In this document: one piece after another, positions 1 through 5,380 of the stretch
Layout of the letters: every line of letters starts with the position of its first letter
How positions within the stretch are numbered: the first letter of the stretch is position 1
IMG/VR virus record: IMGVR_UViG_3300025326_001399
Coordinates: 1 to 32,175 of that record
Length of the DNA stretch: 32,175 nucleotides
DNA from: a virus
Strand: one strand, 5' to 3'
The notes under the pieces: model-generated
The model's input: the letters and a program-made list of their open reading frames with translations, nothing else
The model's database searches: none
What the model was told of the DNA's origin: nothing
Program-made: the position numbers and the translations under genes

Positions 1-460
1 GAGGTCGCAGGGACTCGAGCCACGAGAGCGGGTCGTCGGCGGGCCACTCGTCGAGGGTGTCGAGCAGATCGGCGGTAGCGGTGGTCAGGTGCGCGAACTC
101 GGGGGTCTGGCGCAGGTCGCGGAGCAGCGTGGCGAGTTCGTGTGGCGTGGCGCCGGCGAGGGCCCGGACGATCAGCGCGAGGCCGAGCAGGGCGTGGTTC
201 CGGTAGCGGTGGTGAAGTTCCCGTTGCGATAGCGAATTCCCCTCCGGGGCGGTCCGGGGTTGGGTGGGTGGTCCGGGGCGGTGGGTGCCTTGGCGGTGGG
301 CGCGGGCCGCCCAGGAACCGAGCAGGGCTTCGCGAGAACGCACGGCGTGGGTATCGGCGAAGACCTCGACTTCGATCGCGAGCTGCTCGAGATCGAGACC
401 GGGGAAGCGATCGGCGAGGCGGGAGGTGACGACGGGGTCGAAGCGATCGAGTGCGGTCAC
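1..460 (-). CDS. Hypothetical replication-operon protein, 3' end cut by window edge
   Basis: This reading frame starts at a GTG at 460-458 and stays open to the left edge, giving at least 153 residues. The start overlaps the TGA of the upstream DUF1376 gene as GTGA, and a GGAGG sits about 6 bases upstream, so it should be translationally coupled. The N-terminal half has an alternating acidic/hydrophobic stretch (around DLEQLAIEVEVFADTH, residues 23-38) and a W-A-A-R segment. A loose resemblance to the C-terminal arms of phage primosomal proteins is only an impression. Residues 95-150 look helical. I do not recognise the family. Its place directly after a DUF1376 gene suggests a helicase loader or another replication partner, by context only. 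Confidence 0.6.
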   Translation of the reverse strand, partial: MTALDRFDPVVTSRLADRFPGLDLEQLAIEVEVFADTHAVRSREALLGSWAARAHRQGTHRPGPPTQPRTAPEGNSLSQRELHHRYRNHALLGLALIVRALAGATPHELATLLRDLRQTPEFAHLTTATADLLDTLDEWPADDPLSWLESLRP

Positions 461-1074
461 GGGGTGCCTCCGGTTTCGAGCTCGGGGTGGGCGCGGCGCC
501 AGCGTTCGAAGTCGCTGCGCATCTGTGCACGCCAGGCCTCAAGCGTCTGAGATACAGGAAGGAGGATGGAGGAGGGTTTTGAAGTAGATTCTATGGAAGA
601 GGAAGGGGCGGGCATGCGCGCGCATGTCGCGCGCATTTCGCGCGCATCGCCATTCCCTTTATTCCAACGGGCTTGCGCTGCTTTGCGCGCATTAGCCTGG
701 CGCTGGCGCGCATCAAGTTTGGAATTGGTCGCATCGGCACCCGCACGGGAGCGCGCATACCTCACGCGCTGGACGGTCCGCTCGAGCACCATGCGCTTTT
801 GAACCCATACCTTATTACCACCACGCTCATTATGCGCGAAAGCGCGCATTACGGCTGCTCGGTGATCAGGCCAGCGTGGTCCGAGCCCGGACAGACCAGC
901 CAAGAGCTCGTCGTCGTCCGGTAGGACGCCCGGGTCGTCTGAATCCCAGGCGTGGCACAGGAGGTTCACGTAGGCGCCGCGCTGCTCAAGCGTCATGCAC
1001 GCGACGGCGCGATCGGCGAGGTAGTCGTGGGGATAGAACTGGAAGCTGGGCGGGCGTTCCTTGCTCGAGCTCAC
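457..1074 (-). CDS. DUF1376-family phage replication initiator-like protein carrying intragenic repeats
   Basis: The N-terminal region (residues 7-75) matches the DUF1376 signature: an F-Q-F-Y-P-H-D-Y-L segment, then T-L-E-Q-R-G-A-Y-V-N-L-L and a W. Such proteins in phages and prophages usually sit in replication modules and are thought to act like lambda O or DnaT. The chosen start is the GTG at 1074, nine bases after the TAG of the upstream gene and just before the conserved region. The frame is open further upstream, but that part is Arg/Pro-rich shadow sequence. No convincing ribosome site precedes this GTG, so the start is uncertain. The middle of the protein is Arg/Ala/Gln-rich and the C-terminus (W-R-A-Q-M...F-E-R-W-R-R) is helical. 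The central DNA carries seven GCGCGCAT copies, annotated separately. Confidence 0.8.
   Translation of the reverse strand: MSSSKERPPSFQFYPHDYLADRAVACMTLEQRGAYVNLLCHAWDSDDPGVLPDDDELLAGLSGLGPRWPDHRAAVMRAFAHNERGGNKVWVQKRMVLERTVQRVRYARSRAGADATNSKLDARQRQANARKAAQARWNKGNGDAREMRATCARMPAPSSSIESTSKPSSILLPVSQTLEAWRAQMRSDFERWRRAHPELETGGTP
549..612. other. Purine-biased, AT-richer tract beside the iterons (candidate unwinding element)
   Basis: The plus strand here is mostly purine and clearly less GC-rich than its surroundings (for example TTTTGAAGTAGATT at 577-590). It lies immediately beside the 11-bp repeats at 618-647. In lambda, the iterons inside gene O are followed by an AT-rich tract with purine/pyrimidine strand asymmetry. 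This arrangement looks the same by analogy. The segment also encodes a Ser/Pro-rich linker on the minus strand, which could explain part of the bias. Confidence 0.35.
614..849. repeat. Seven GCGCGCAT repeats (candidate replication iterons)
   Basis: Exact GCGCGCAT octamers on the plus strand begin at 618, 629, 640, 685, 706, 751 and 842. The first three are spaced exactly 11 bp, about one helical turn, and the first extends to a 12-bp palindrome ATGCGCGCGCAT (614-625). The seventh is the right arm of an inverted repeat (832-838 and 843-849, four-base spacer). An 11-bp period does not match codons, and the copies encode different residues in different frames (A-R-E, M-R-A, C-A-R, A-R-K, A-R-Q, A-R-S, M-R-A). 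A protein repeat therefore does not explain them. Location inside a replication-protein gene makes an origin the leading idea. Confidence 0.6.
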
Positions 1075-1082
1075 GGGTGGAA

Positions 1083-1277
1083 CTACATGGGCGGGCGGTT
1101 CACGCGGCCGCCTTCCGGCGCTTGCCGCCCGAGAACTGCGCGGCCGGTGGTCGCCTGCACGACGCGGTAGACCGGCGCGGAGGGATCGAGCGGGATCGCG
1201 GCGCTCTGCTCGTCGCGCACCAGCTCCAGCGCCTGGTCGCACGCGGCGGGCTGGTGGATGCGCGGCGCGCCGGTCAT
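1083..1277 (-). CDS. Small hypothetical protein between csrA and the replication protein
   Basis: This 64-residue protein starts at ATG 1277-1275 and overlaps the csrA stop codon as ATGA, so it should be translated by coupling. It ends at TAG 1083-1085, nine bases before the likely start of the DUF1376 gene. The sequence has a helical N-terminal half (C-D-Q-A-L-E-L-V-R-D-E) followed by a short Y-R-V-V-Q-A-T-T-G-R strand-like segment. It has no membrane segment, signal peptide or Cys cluster. I do not recognise a family. The position in a tightly packed operon and the exact overlap support it as real. Confidence 0.6.
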   Translation of the reverse strand: MTGAPRIHQPAACDQALELVRDEQSAAIPLDPSAPVYRVVQATTGRAVLGRQAPEGGRVNRPPM

Positions 1278-1513
1278 TCCGGGCTCCCGTCCGGGCTCCC
1301 GTCCGGTACCGCGTGGTAGGTGCGCGGTTCGCGGTCGAGCCCGGCGTCGACGCGCTCCTGGATCTCGGAGCGATGGATCGTGAACTCACGCGAGGCGGTC
1401 AGGCCGAGCTTGACCTCCCCCGAGCGCATCTCGAGCACGGCCAGCTTGAGACGCCGGCCGCGGTCGTCCGTGACGATGATCTCTTCGCCCAGCTTTCTCG
1501 TCAGTACCAGCAT
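1274..1513 (-). CDS. csrA: CsrA/RsmA-family RNA-binding translational regulator
   Basis: The 79-residue product starts M-L-V-L-T-R-K-L-G-E-E and carries G-L-T-A-S-R-E-F-T-I-H-R-S-E-I at residues 37-51, both hallmarks of CsrA. CsrA dimers bind GGA motifs in mRNA leaders and usually block ribosome access. The RNA-contact residues of E. coli CsrA have counterparts here: L4-T5-R6, and the Arg of the VHREEI motif (R48 here). Residues 55-79 form an extra polar tail beyond the about 60-residue core. The start is ATG 1513-1511 with GGAGGG three bases upstream. It is the first gene of a leftward operon with replication genes, behind its own promoter. CsrA in a phage is unusual but not unheard of. It could reprogram host translation or time the phage's own genes. 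Confidence 0.92.
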   Translation of the reverse strand: MLVLTRKLGEEIIVTDDRGRRLKLAVLEMRSGEVKLGLTASREFTIHRSEIQERVDAGLDREPRTYHAVPDGSPDGSPE

Positions 1514-1556
1514 TCGCCCTCCGATGGCCCTCCGTAACTGCTGGACGGGACAGCAG
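1514..1556 (-). promoter_or_regulatory. csrA leader with hairpin and two GGA motifs
   Basis: Read on the minus strand, the leader contains a six-base-pair hairpin (CTGCTG/CAGCAG, arms 1551-1556 and 1538-1543, seven-base loop). It then has ACGGAG (1535-1530) and TCGGAGGG (1524-1517). The second GGA is the ribosome-binding site itself, 11 bases from the first. CsrA is known to recognise ANGGA-type sites, with one often overlapping the Shine-Dalgarno sequence. Autoregulation by the phage CsrA is a natural inference, but the match is short and the second GGA is needed for ribosome binding anyway. Confidence 0.4.
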
Positions 1557-1561
1557 GGCAC

Positions 1562-1590
1562 TTTACACCCGGCCCGGGCCAGGAGGTCAA
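1562..1590 (-). promoter_or_regulatory. Candidate sigma-70 promoter for the csrA operon
   Basis: On the minus strand TTGACC (1590-1585) is followed after exactly 17 bases by TGTAAA (1567-1562). This matches the sigma-70 -35 box at five of six bases and the -10 box at four of six. The spacer holds the palindrome GGCCCGGGCC (1571-1580), which could be an operator. Transcription would start near 1555, giving a leader of about 42 bases before csrA. Confidence 0.5.
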
Positions 1591-1608
1591 GGGCTTTCCG
1601 ATTCCGCT

Positions 1609-1643
1609 TGGCAAGCCCCCCGGAGTAGGCGTAGGCTCTACCA
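1609..1643 (+). promoter_or_regulatory. Weak candidate promoter and operator half-site for the repressor gene
   Basis: TTGGCA (1609-1614) and TAGGCT (1632-1637) are 17 bases apart and lie just upstream of the repressor's ribosome site GGGAGG. The spacer contains GAGTAGGCG (1623-1631), which differs by one base from the GACTAGGCG arm of the strong operator at 1840-1860. This would fit negative autoregulation. The -10 box is poor and there is no second good arm, so this stays tentative. Confidence 0.3.
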
Positions 1644-1657
1644 CTCGGGAGGACCCC

Positions 1658-1858
1658 ATGACCTTGGCAGACTATCGTCGTCGCCGCGACCTGACGCAGC
1701 AGGAGCTTGCGAACAAGCTCGGCGTGGATGTTCAGACCGTCTCGAATTGGGAGCGGGCGGTCTACGATCCCGGACCCTGGCACGTATTTCGCATGAGTCG
1801 CATTTTCAAGGTCCCATTGCGCCGGTTGAAAACCCACTTGACTAGGCGCGCCGCCTAG
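1658..1858 (+). CDS. XRE-family helix-turn-helix repressor
   Basis: The 66-residue protein is essentially one helix-turn-helix domain of the Cro/CI (XRE, HTH_3) type. Residues 13-34 read T-Q-Q-E-L-A-N-K-L-G-V followed by D-V-Q-T-V-S-N-W-E-R-A, the usual helix 2 and recognition helix with the N-W-E signature. No C-terminal protease or dimerisation domain is present, so it resembles Cro or a mini-repressor more than full CI. The start ATG follows GGGAGG by five bases. Its stop codon lies within a 21-bp palindrome that sits between the -35 and -10 boxes of the next promoter. This makes it the obvious candidate to bind there and control the rightward module. It stands divergent to the csrA operon. 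Confidence 0.85.
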   Translation: MTLADYRRRRDLTQQELANKLGVDVQTVSNWERAVYDPGPWHVFRMSRIFKVPLRRLKTHLTRRAA

Positions 1859-1866
1859 TCTATATT
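1838..1866 (+). promoter_or_regulatory. Strong sigma-70 promoter with a palindromic operator in its spacer
   Basis: TTGACT (1838-1843) and TATATT (1861-1866) are separated by exactly 17 bases, each matching consensus at five of six positions. The interval is almost filled by a perfect inverted repeat: GACTAGGCG (1840-1848), spacer CGC, CGCCTAGTC (1852-1860). A dimeric repressor bound here would block RNA polymerase. It sits directly after the XRE gene and overlaps its stop codon. It should drive the run of small genes and the recombination genes that follow. Confidence 0.8.
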
Positions 1867-1913
1867 GCCAGTGGAGGGCGGTAGGGCCGCCGCTCCGAAC
1901 ACAGGAGGACGTG

Positions 1914-2162
1914 ATGGGATTCCACGACAACGGGCACAAAGCCGAAGGCCCCGCGAAGAACGTGCGCGACGATCTCGAGATCGCGCACGGCGCCGCTTGG
2001 ATGGTGGGGAACGCCGACGCCTTGAAGGCGCTGGCTTCCGTCGTGACGCCGTGGCAGAGCGTGCACGAGCGCCTCTCCTGGATGCTCCTTCACGCAGGCC
2101 GGTCCGGGAAGGTCAAGGCGATCCGCGAAGCGCGGGCCGCGCTGGAAGGGGGTGCGTCATGA
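1914..2162 (+). CDS. Hypothetical small protein, first gene of the rightward operon
   Basis: AGGAGG (1903-1908) is placed five bases before ATG 1914, favouring this start over the GTG at 1911. The product is 82 residues. It opens with a charged, Gly/His-containing segment and then forms likely helices (D-D-L-E-I-A-H-G-A-A-W-M, then H-E-R-L-S-W-M-L-L-H-A). It has no membrane segment, signal peptide or Cys motif. It is the first gene after the strong operator-controlled promoter, so it is likely early expressed. The stop overlaps the next start as ATGA. The family is not recognised. Confidence 0.75.
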   Translation: MGFHDNGHKAEGPAKNVRDDLEIAHGAAWMVGNADALKALASVVTPWQSVHERLSWMLLHAGRSGKVKAIREARAALEGGAS

Positions 2163-2350
2163 CCCCGAACCGCTGCAACGACTGTGGCGACCGCTGCAAG
2201 GGCAGCCTGTGCACGGGCTGCGCCGACGCCCGCGAAGCCGCGGGTGCACGGTTCCTGACGGCCGAGGAGCTCGAGCTGATCGGGAAGCCCGGAGAAGACG
2301 ACGCGCGGCACGAGGCGCACGAGTACGACGACGAGCGGGTGGCGTCGTGA
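2159..2350 (+). CDS. Small Cys-rich zinc-binding-type protein
   Basis: The 63-residue product has C6-x2-C9-x3-C13-x4-C18-x2-C21 in its first 25 residues. Two CxxC pairs and an extra Cys are typical of a small zinc ribbon. The rest is acidic and helical (L-T-A-E-E-L-E-L-I-G, then a D/E/H-rich tail). The ATG at 2159 overlaps the upstream stop as ATGA, and the protein ends in a GTGA overlap with the next gene. The frame is open further upstream, but that sequence is Arg/Gly-rich shadow. A nucleic-acid or protein-binding adaptor role is plausible. No specific function can be given. Confidence 0.7.
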   Translation: MTPNRCNDCGDRCKGSLCTGCADAREAAGARFLTAEELELIGKPGEDDARHEAHEYDDERVAS

Positions 2351-2601
2351 CCACCCCCGCGCTGCGCATCGTGCCGGTGCCCGACCGCCTCGCCGAGCAG
2401 CTCGAGCGCAGCGTCCAGGCGTACCGGCTCATCAATCGCCTCCAGCGCGCGGCCCGTGCGGTCGGCGTCGCTGCCGAGCGCGCCGAGCACGGCCACAACC
2501 GTCAGTCGTACGCCGCCGCGTATCGGCGCTACGAAGCACGCATACAGGTGCTGGGGCGGGTTCGTAGCGAGGTGATCGCGTACCTGCGGGGCCTCGCGTG
2601 A
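2347..2601 (+). CDS. Hypothetical helical protein
   Basis: The 84-residue frame begins at GTG 2347 inside the GTGA overlap with the previous gene and ends in another GTGA overlap. The sequence is strongly helical and basic (L-A-E-Q-L-E-R-S-V-Q-A-Y-R-L-I-N-R-L-Q-R-A, then Y-R-R-Y-E-A-R-I-Q-V-L). This is compatible with a small coiled-coil or nucleic-acid-associated protein. There is no separate Shine-Dalgarno, so translation probably depends on coupling. The family is not recognised. Confidence 0.65.
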   Translation: MTTPALRIVPVPDRLAEQLERSVQAYRLINRLQRAARAVGVAAERAEHGHNRQSYAAAYRRYEARIQVLGRVRSEVIAYLRGLA

Positions 2602-2747
2602 GCCGCCGCCCTCAGTACGGCTTGCGCCTGGAACGCTACGCCCGGCACCGCCGCGTCGAGGGCATCGTGACCGCGGCCTGCGCGTTGTTTATCATCCTGA
2701 TCAGCGTCTTTGCCTTCTTCGTGCTCTTGTGCGGAGATCGCCCATGA
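2598..2747 (+). CDS. Small single-pass membrane protein
   Basis: This 49-residue frame starts with GTG 2598 in a GTGA overlap. It has a basic N-terminus (R-R-P-Q-Y-G-L-R-L-E-R-Y-A-R-H-R-R) followed by one hydrophobic segment at residues 23-45 (rich in I, L, F, V) and a short C-terminal tail. The charge pattern predicts N-terminus in the cytoplasm. Its place just before the recombination genes is typical of phage early membrane peptides, some of which alter host membranes or exclude other phages. Nothing here proves such a role. It belongs to a group of similar tiny membrane proteins in this module. Confidence 0.55.
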   Translation: MSRRPQYGLRLERYARHRRVEGIVTAACALFIILISVFAFFVLLCGDRP

Positions 2748-2805
2748 TCCGGTCGAACGATCAGCCGTGACCCCGCTCGACAACGCCCACCAGGAAGGAA
2801 ATGCG

Positions 2806-3597
2806 ATGATGGCAGCAGAGATGCCACCCGCGACCGCCGATGAAGGCGAAGTCCTCGAGACCCTGCCGGCGCGCCGTGAGGCGCCGCTCACGGCCTCGCA
2901 GGAGCCGACTTCGATCGAGCAGTTACTCTCGCGCGCGATCGACAAGGGCACGAGCGTCGAGGCACTGGAGAAACTCGTCACGCTGTACGAGCGCATGGAT
3001 GATCGCCGTCGCGCGGCCGAGTTTTTCGAGGCGCTCGCGGGCTTTCAGCAGGAGTGTCCGCCGATCCCGCGCTCGAGTGCGAGCAAGCCAAGCACGAATC
3101 GGTCAGGGACAGGATTCCAATTTAGATACGCAGCACTGGAGCAGATTGCGGAGACGATCGGCCCCCATCTCTACAAGCACGGCCTCTCGTACACCTGGGA
3201 CACGACGTTCTCGGACAAGATGGTCCACGCCACCTGCGTGCTGCGTCATCGCAACGGGCATGCGATCACTGCCAACTTCTCTTGCCCGGTCGACGCCTCA
3301 GCGCACATGAATCCGATGCAGCAGTTTGCCAGCTCGCGCGGCTACGCCTGCCGGTACGCGCTGATTCAGGTGCTCGGTCTCTCCACTGCTGACGACAAGG
3401 CGATCGAGGACATTCCGGACGCTTCTAAGATCACGCGCGATCAAATGGAGACCCTTTGGACGTTGATCGAAGAGACGAAGTCTGTAACGGCGATGTTTCT
3501 CAAGTACATGAAGATCGAGCGCCTTGAGGACATGCTCCAAACCGATTACCAGCGTGCGGTCAGCGCGCTGGAGGCCAAACGAAGGAGGCCGCAATGA
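2806..3597 (+). CDS. erf: ERF-family single-strand annealing recombinase
   Basis: The 263-residue protein fits the ERF superfamily, which anneals complementary single strands in phage recombination and genome circularisation. The signature is Q-Q-F-A-S-S-R-G-Y-A-C-R-Y-A-L-I-Q-V-L-G at 172-191, followed by D-D at 196-197. A Tyr/Phe-rich core precedes it (F-Q-F-R-Y-A-A-L-E-Q-I-A-E at about 104-116). Residues 1-40 are acidic and poorly conserved. ATG 2806 is chosen because AAGGA lies six bases upstream. A GTG at 2767 in frame is an alternative. The stop overlaps the exonuclease start as ATGA, so the two proteins form an exonuclease-annealase pair like lambda Exo and Beta. Confidence 0.9.
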   Translation: MMAAEMPPATADEGEVLETLPARREAPLTASQEPTSIEQLLSRAIDKGTSVEALEKLVTLYERMDDRRRAAEFFEALAGFQQECPPIPRSSASKPSTNRSGTGFQFRYAALEQIAETIGPHLYKHGLSYTWDTTFSDKMVHATCVLRHRNGHAITANFSCPVDASAHMNPMQQFASSRGYACRYALIQVLGLSTADDKAIEDIPDASKITRDQMETLWTLIEETKSVTAMFLKYMKIERLEDMLQTDYQRAVSALEAKRRRPQ

Positions 3598-4928
3598 GAT
3601 TCCTCGCAGTCGCACAGGGATCAGAGGAATGGCGGGAAGCCCGTCGCGGCATCCCAACTGCGTCACAGTTCCATCGCATCCTGACGCCCGGGAAGCTGGC
3701 CCTGTCGGACTCGTCGTTCAGCTACCTGTGCGAGTTGGTGGCTTCGCGGCTACTCGGACGCGACATCTCGCCCGAGGCCACGCAATTCATGGAACGCGGC
3801 ACGGCGCTCGAAGAGGAAGCGGTGCGCTACTACGAGTTTCAGTCTGGCGAGACGGCATCGGCGGGTGGATTCTGCACGGTGCCGAGCGGGCTCGCGGGGT
3901 GTTCTCCCGACCGGCTGATCGGCGAGAAGGGCGGGCTTGAGATCAAGTGTCCCTCGGCCGCCATCCACGTCGGGTATCTGCTCGAGGGGATCGCGAACAA
4001 GTACCGGCTCCAGGTCCAGGGCGCGCTTTGGATCACGCGGCGCCAGTGGTGGGACATCCTCTCCTACAATCCGGAGCTGCCACCCGCACTGGTCCGATGC
4101 TACCCGGACACGGAAGTCTTCACGGCGCTCGACAGCGTGATGCCCGAGTTCTTGCAGCGGCTCGAGGACGCCGTCGCGAAGCTGACGAAGGATGGCCCGC
4201 AGGGGCTCGTGGAGCATCCGTCGCAGGACGCTCCGGTCGAGAAAGGGGCGCCGCGTCCCGCCGCTGCACCTAGCGAGCGCCCATCGCCCGCCAAGGCCAC
4301 GGCGGGCTCGGCCCCCGTGAAGCCGCCAGGACGGACGCGGGCGACCACGACGAAGAAGAAGACGCCGGAGCCGGACGCGGACGGGCGCCATCCCCTGCTA
4401 GGTGACGAGGTGCATACGAAGCTGCGCCGCAAGTTCTTCGCCACGCTGGAGAACCTCATCGGGCGCGGGGTCCTCAGAATCGGCGCGGTCGATCTGCGCG
4501 ACGTCCAGAAGGCCGACGCGGAGGTAGGCTCAGCGGCGCGCCGGGCACTCTACGAGGAGCTCGGCTATCCGATCAAGGATTGGAACCGCGTTGACCCCGA
4601 GACCCTCGAAAACCTGATCGCGGAAATGGATCAACGCGCGCTCAAGGAGGAGCAGGACGACGCCGACCCCGTGCGAGAGAAGGCCGTCAAGGGCGACCTG
4701 GCCGCATTCCTGGTCTACGCCGACAGACGCGGCCAAGAGCTCGGGCGCGAGTTCGTGAGGACAACTCGCAGCGACTCCGGGCAGGAATTCCACTGGTTTA
4801 TGAGCAGGAAGATTCTCGAGAAGTGTGGGGCTGACCCCTCGAAGGGCCTGAACCTGAATCGGGTTGGGGCGCCAGTCATCAGCGCCCTGGCGCAGGAAGT
4901 ATCCGATCAAGGATCAGAGTCGCGTTGA
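3594..4928 (+). CDS. Lambda-Exo/YqaJ-type recombination exonuclease with a C-terminal extension
   Basis: Residues 1-195 align by eye with lambda exonuclease: W13 and P-T-A-S near 21-24, M-E-R-G-T-A-L-E-E-E-A at 66-76, C-S-P-D at 103-106, L-E-I-K-C-P at 115-120, and Y-R-L-Q-V-Q-G-A-L-W at 137-146. D106, E116 and K118 correspond to the lambda catalytic residues D119, E129 and K131. It should digest 5' strands to feed the annealase encoded just upstream. Lambda Exo is 226 residues, whereas this protein is 444. After a Pro/Ala/Lys linker (about 201-262) comes a charged domain (about 268-444) that I cannot assign. It starts in an ATGA overlap with the annealase gene. Confidence 0.9.
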   Translation: MRFLAVAQGSEEWREARRGIPTASQFHRILTPGKLALSDSSFSYLCELVASRLLGRDISPEATQFMERGTALEEEAVRYYEFQSGETASAGGFCTVPSGLAGCSPDRLIGEKGGLEIKCPSAAIHVGYLLEGIANKYRLQVQGALWITRRQWWDILSYNPELPPALVRCYPDTEVFTALDSVMPEFLQRLEDAVAKLTKDGPQGLVEHPSQDAPVEKGAPRPAAAPSERPSPAKATAGSAPVKPPGRTRATTTKKKTPEPDADGRHPLLGDEVHTKLRRKFFATLENLIGRGVLRIGAVDLRDVQKADAEVGSAARRALYEELGYPIKDWNRVDPETLENLIAEMDQRALKEEQDDADPVREKAVKGDLAAFLVYADRRGQELGREFVRTTRSDSGQEFHWFMSRKILEKCGADPSKGLNLNRVGAPVISALAQEVSDQGSESR

Positions 4929-4954
4929 GCTAGCGAAGCAGAGCGGAGGGAAAC

Positions 4955-5152
4955 GTGAGCGAAGACGATCTCGAAATGAAGCGCATCTTCAAGAATACCA
5001 GCGATTCACTTCAGCAGATACATGATGAGTATTTCATGCTGTTGGAGCTGTCTCAGCCAGGAGGCCCCATTGCTTCTTTCCAGCGGGTTGCTGGCGCTGT
5101 GGTTGCTGCTGTGGATCTACAAGTGGCTCGGCCCCGACGTCGTAGTGTGTGA
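4955..5152 (+). CDS. Hypothetical small acidic protein
   Basis: GTG 4955 follows GGAGGG (4945-4950) by four bases. The 65-residue product has a hydrophilic, helical N-terminal half (S-E-D-D-L-E-M-K-R-I-F-K, then L-Q-Q-I-H-D-E-Y-F-M-L-L-E). It ends in an Ala/Val/Arg-rich tail that looks like frame shadow of the membrane peptide encoded in the +1 frame at 5070-5162. Either the two are separate overlapping genes, or a shift joins this N-terminus to that membrane segment. The good ribosome site supports translation from here. No family is recognised. Confidence 0.5.
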   Translation: MSEDDLEMKRIFKNTSDSLQQIHDEYFMLLELSQPGGPIASFQRVAGAVVAAVDLQVARPRRRSV

Positions 5153-5162
5153 CGGCGGGTAG
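5070..5162 (+). CDS. Tiny membrane protein in an overlapping frame
   Basis: In the +1 frame relative to the previous gene, TTG 5070 lies five bases after a perfect AGGAGG (5059-5064). The 30-residue product is almost entirely one hydrophobic segment (L, W, I-rich, residues 2-18), with a K-W-L-G-P turn and a short tail containing Cys. The frame is open upstream to an ATG at 5022, which has no ribosome site. Eighty-three bases overlap the preceding gene. The AGGAGG placed within the upstream gene could serve either re-initiation or +1 frameshifting. Its function is unknown. Confidence 0.45.
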   Translation: MLLSSGLLALWLLLWIYKWLGPDVVVCDGG

Positions 5163-5279
5163 ATGAAGTCGGCGCAGGTTCCCTATCCGTGCGAGGATGA
5201 TCTGGCTGAGCTTATCAACGATCAGCGAGTCGTCACCCTCCTGGGCAAATGTGCGGGCGGGGCCTGCGCCGGATTGTAG
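5163..5279 (+). CDS. Small hypothetical protein
   Basis: ATG 5163 directly follows the TAG of the upstream membrane peptide (TAGATG), which would allow re-initiation. The 38-residue product has an acidic middle (C-E-D-D-L-A-E-L-I-N-D) and three Cys residues, the last two in a Gly-rich tail. There is no clear ribosome site. It is supported mainly by its position and reasonable composition, and could be spurious. Confidence 0.35.
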   Translation: MKSAQVPYPCEDDLAELINDQRVVTLLGKCAGGACAGL

Positions 5280-5380
5280 TGGGGCCTGGCCCGGGTGGCG
5301 CGTGGCTACACCACGAAGTCTATACGAGATGCCAGGCGAGTGGCCCGGGCCCCATCGCCACACAACGGAGGGAGGCGAGG
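5280..5380 (+). other. Intergenic gap with nested inverted repeats
   Basis: This 100-base gap has no convincing gene. It contains a seven-base outer pairing (TGGGGCC 5280-5286 with GGCCCCA 5348-5354). An alternative pairing joins CTGGC (5286-5290) with GCCAG (5331-5335), and a hairpin CGTGG-CTACA-CCACG lies at 5301-5315. There is no T-tract, so a factor-independent terminator is unlikely. A structured leader for the gene at 5381 or a small RNA is possible but unproven. Confidence 0.35.

Noticed and set aside
618-849. Idea that the GCGCGCAT array is just Ala-Arg codon usage
   Set aside because: The three tandem copies are 11 bp apart and fall in all three codon phases, so codon bias alone does not create the exact octamer spacing. 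Codon bias may contribute to the scattered copies.
614-849. Reading the short repeats as a CRISPR array
   Set aside because: Repeats are only eight bases, spacers are irregular and coding, and no cas gene is present.
2744-2770. Eight-codon frame between the membrane protein and the annealase gene, ending in a GTGA overlap with GTG 2767
   Set aside because: Too short to support. The annealase start at 2806 has a much better ribosome site.
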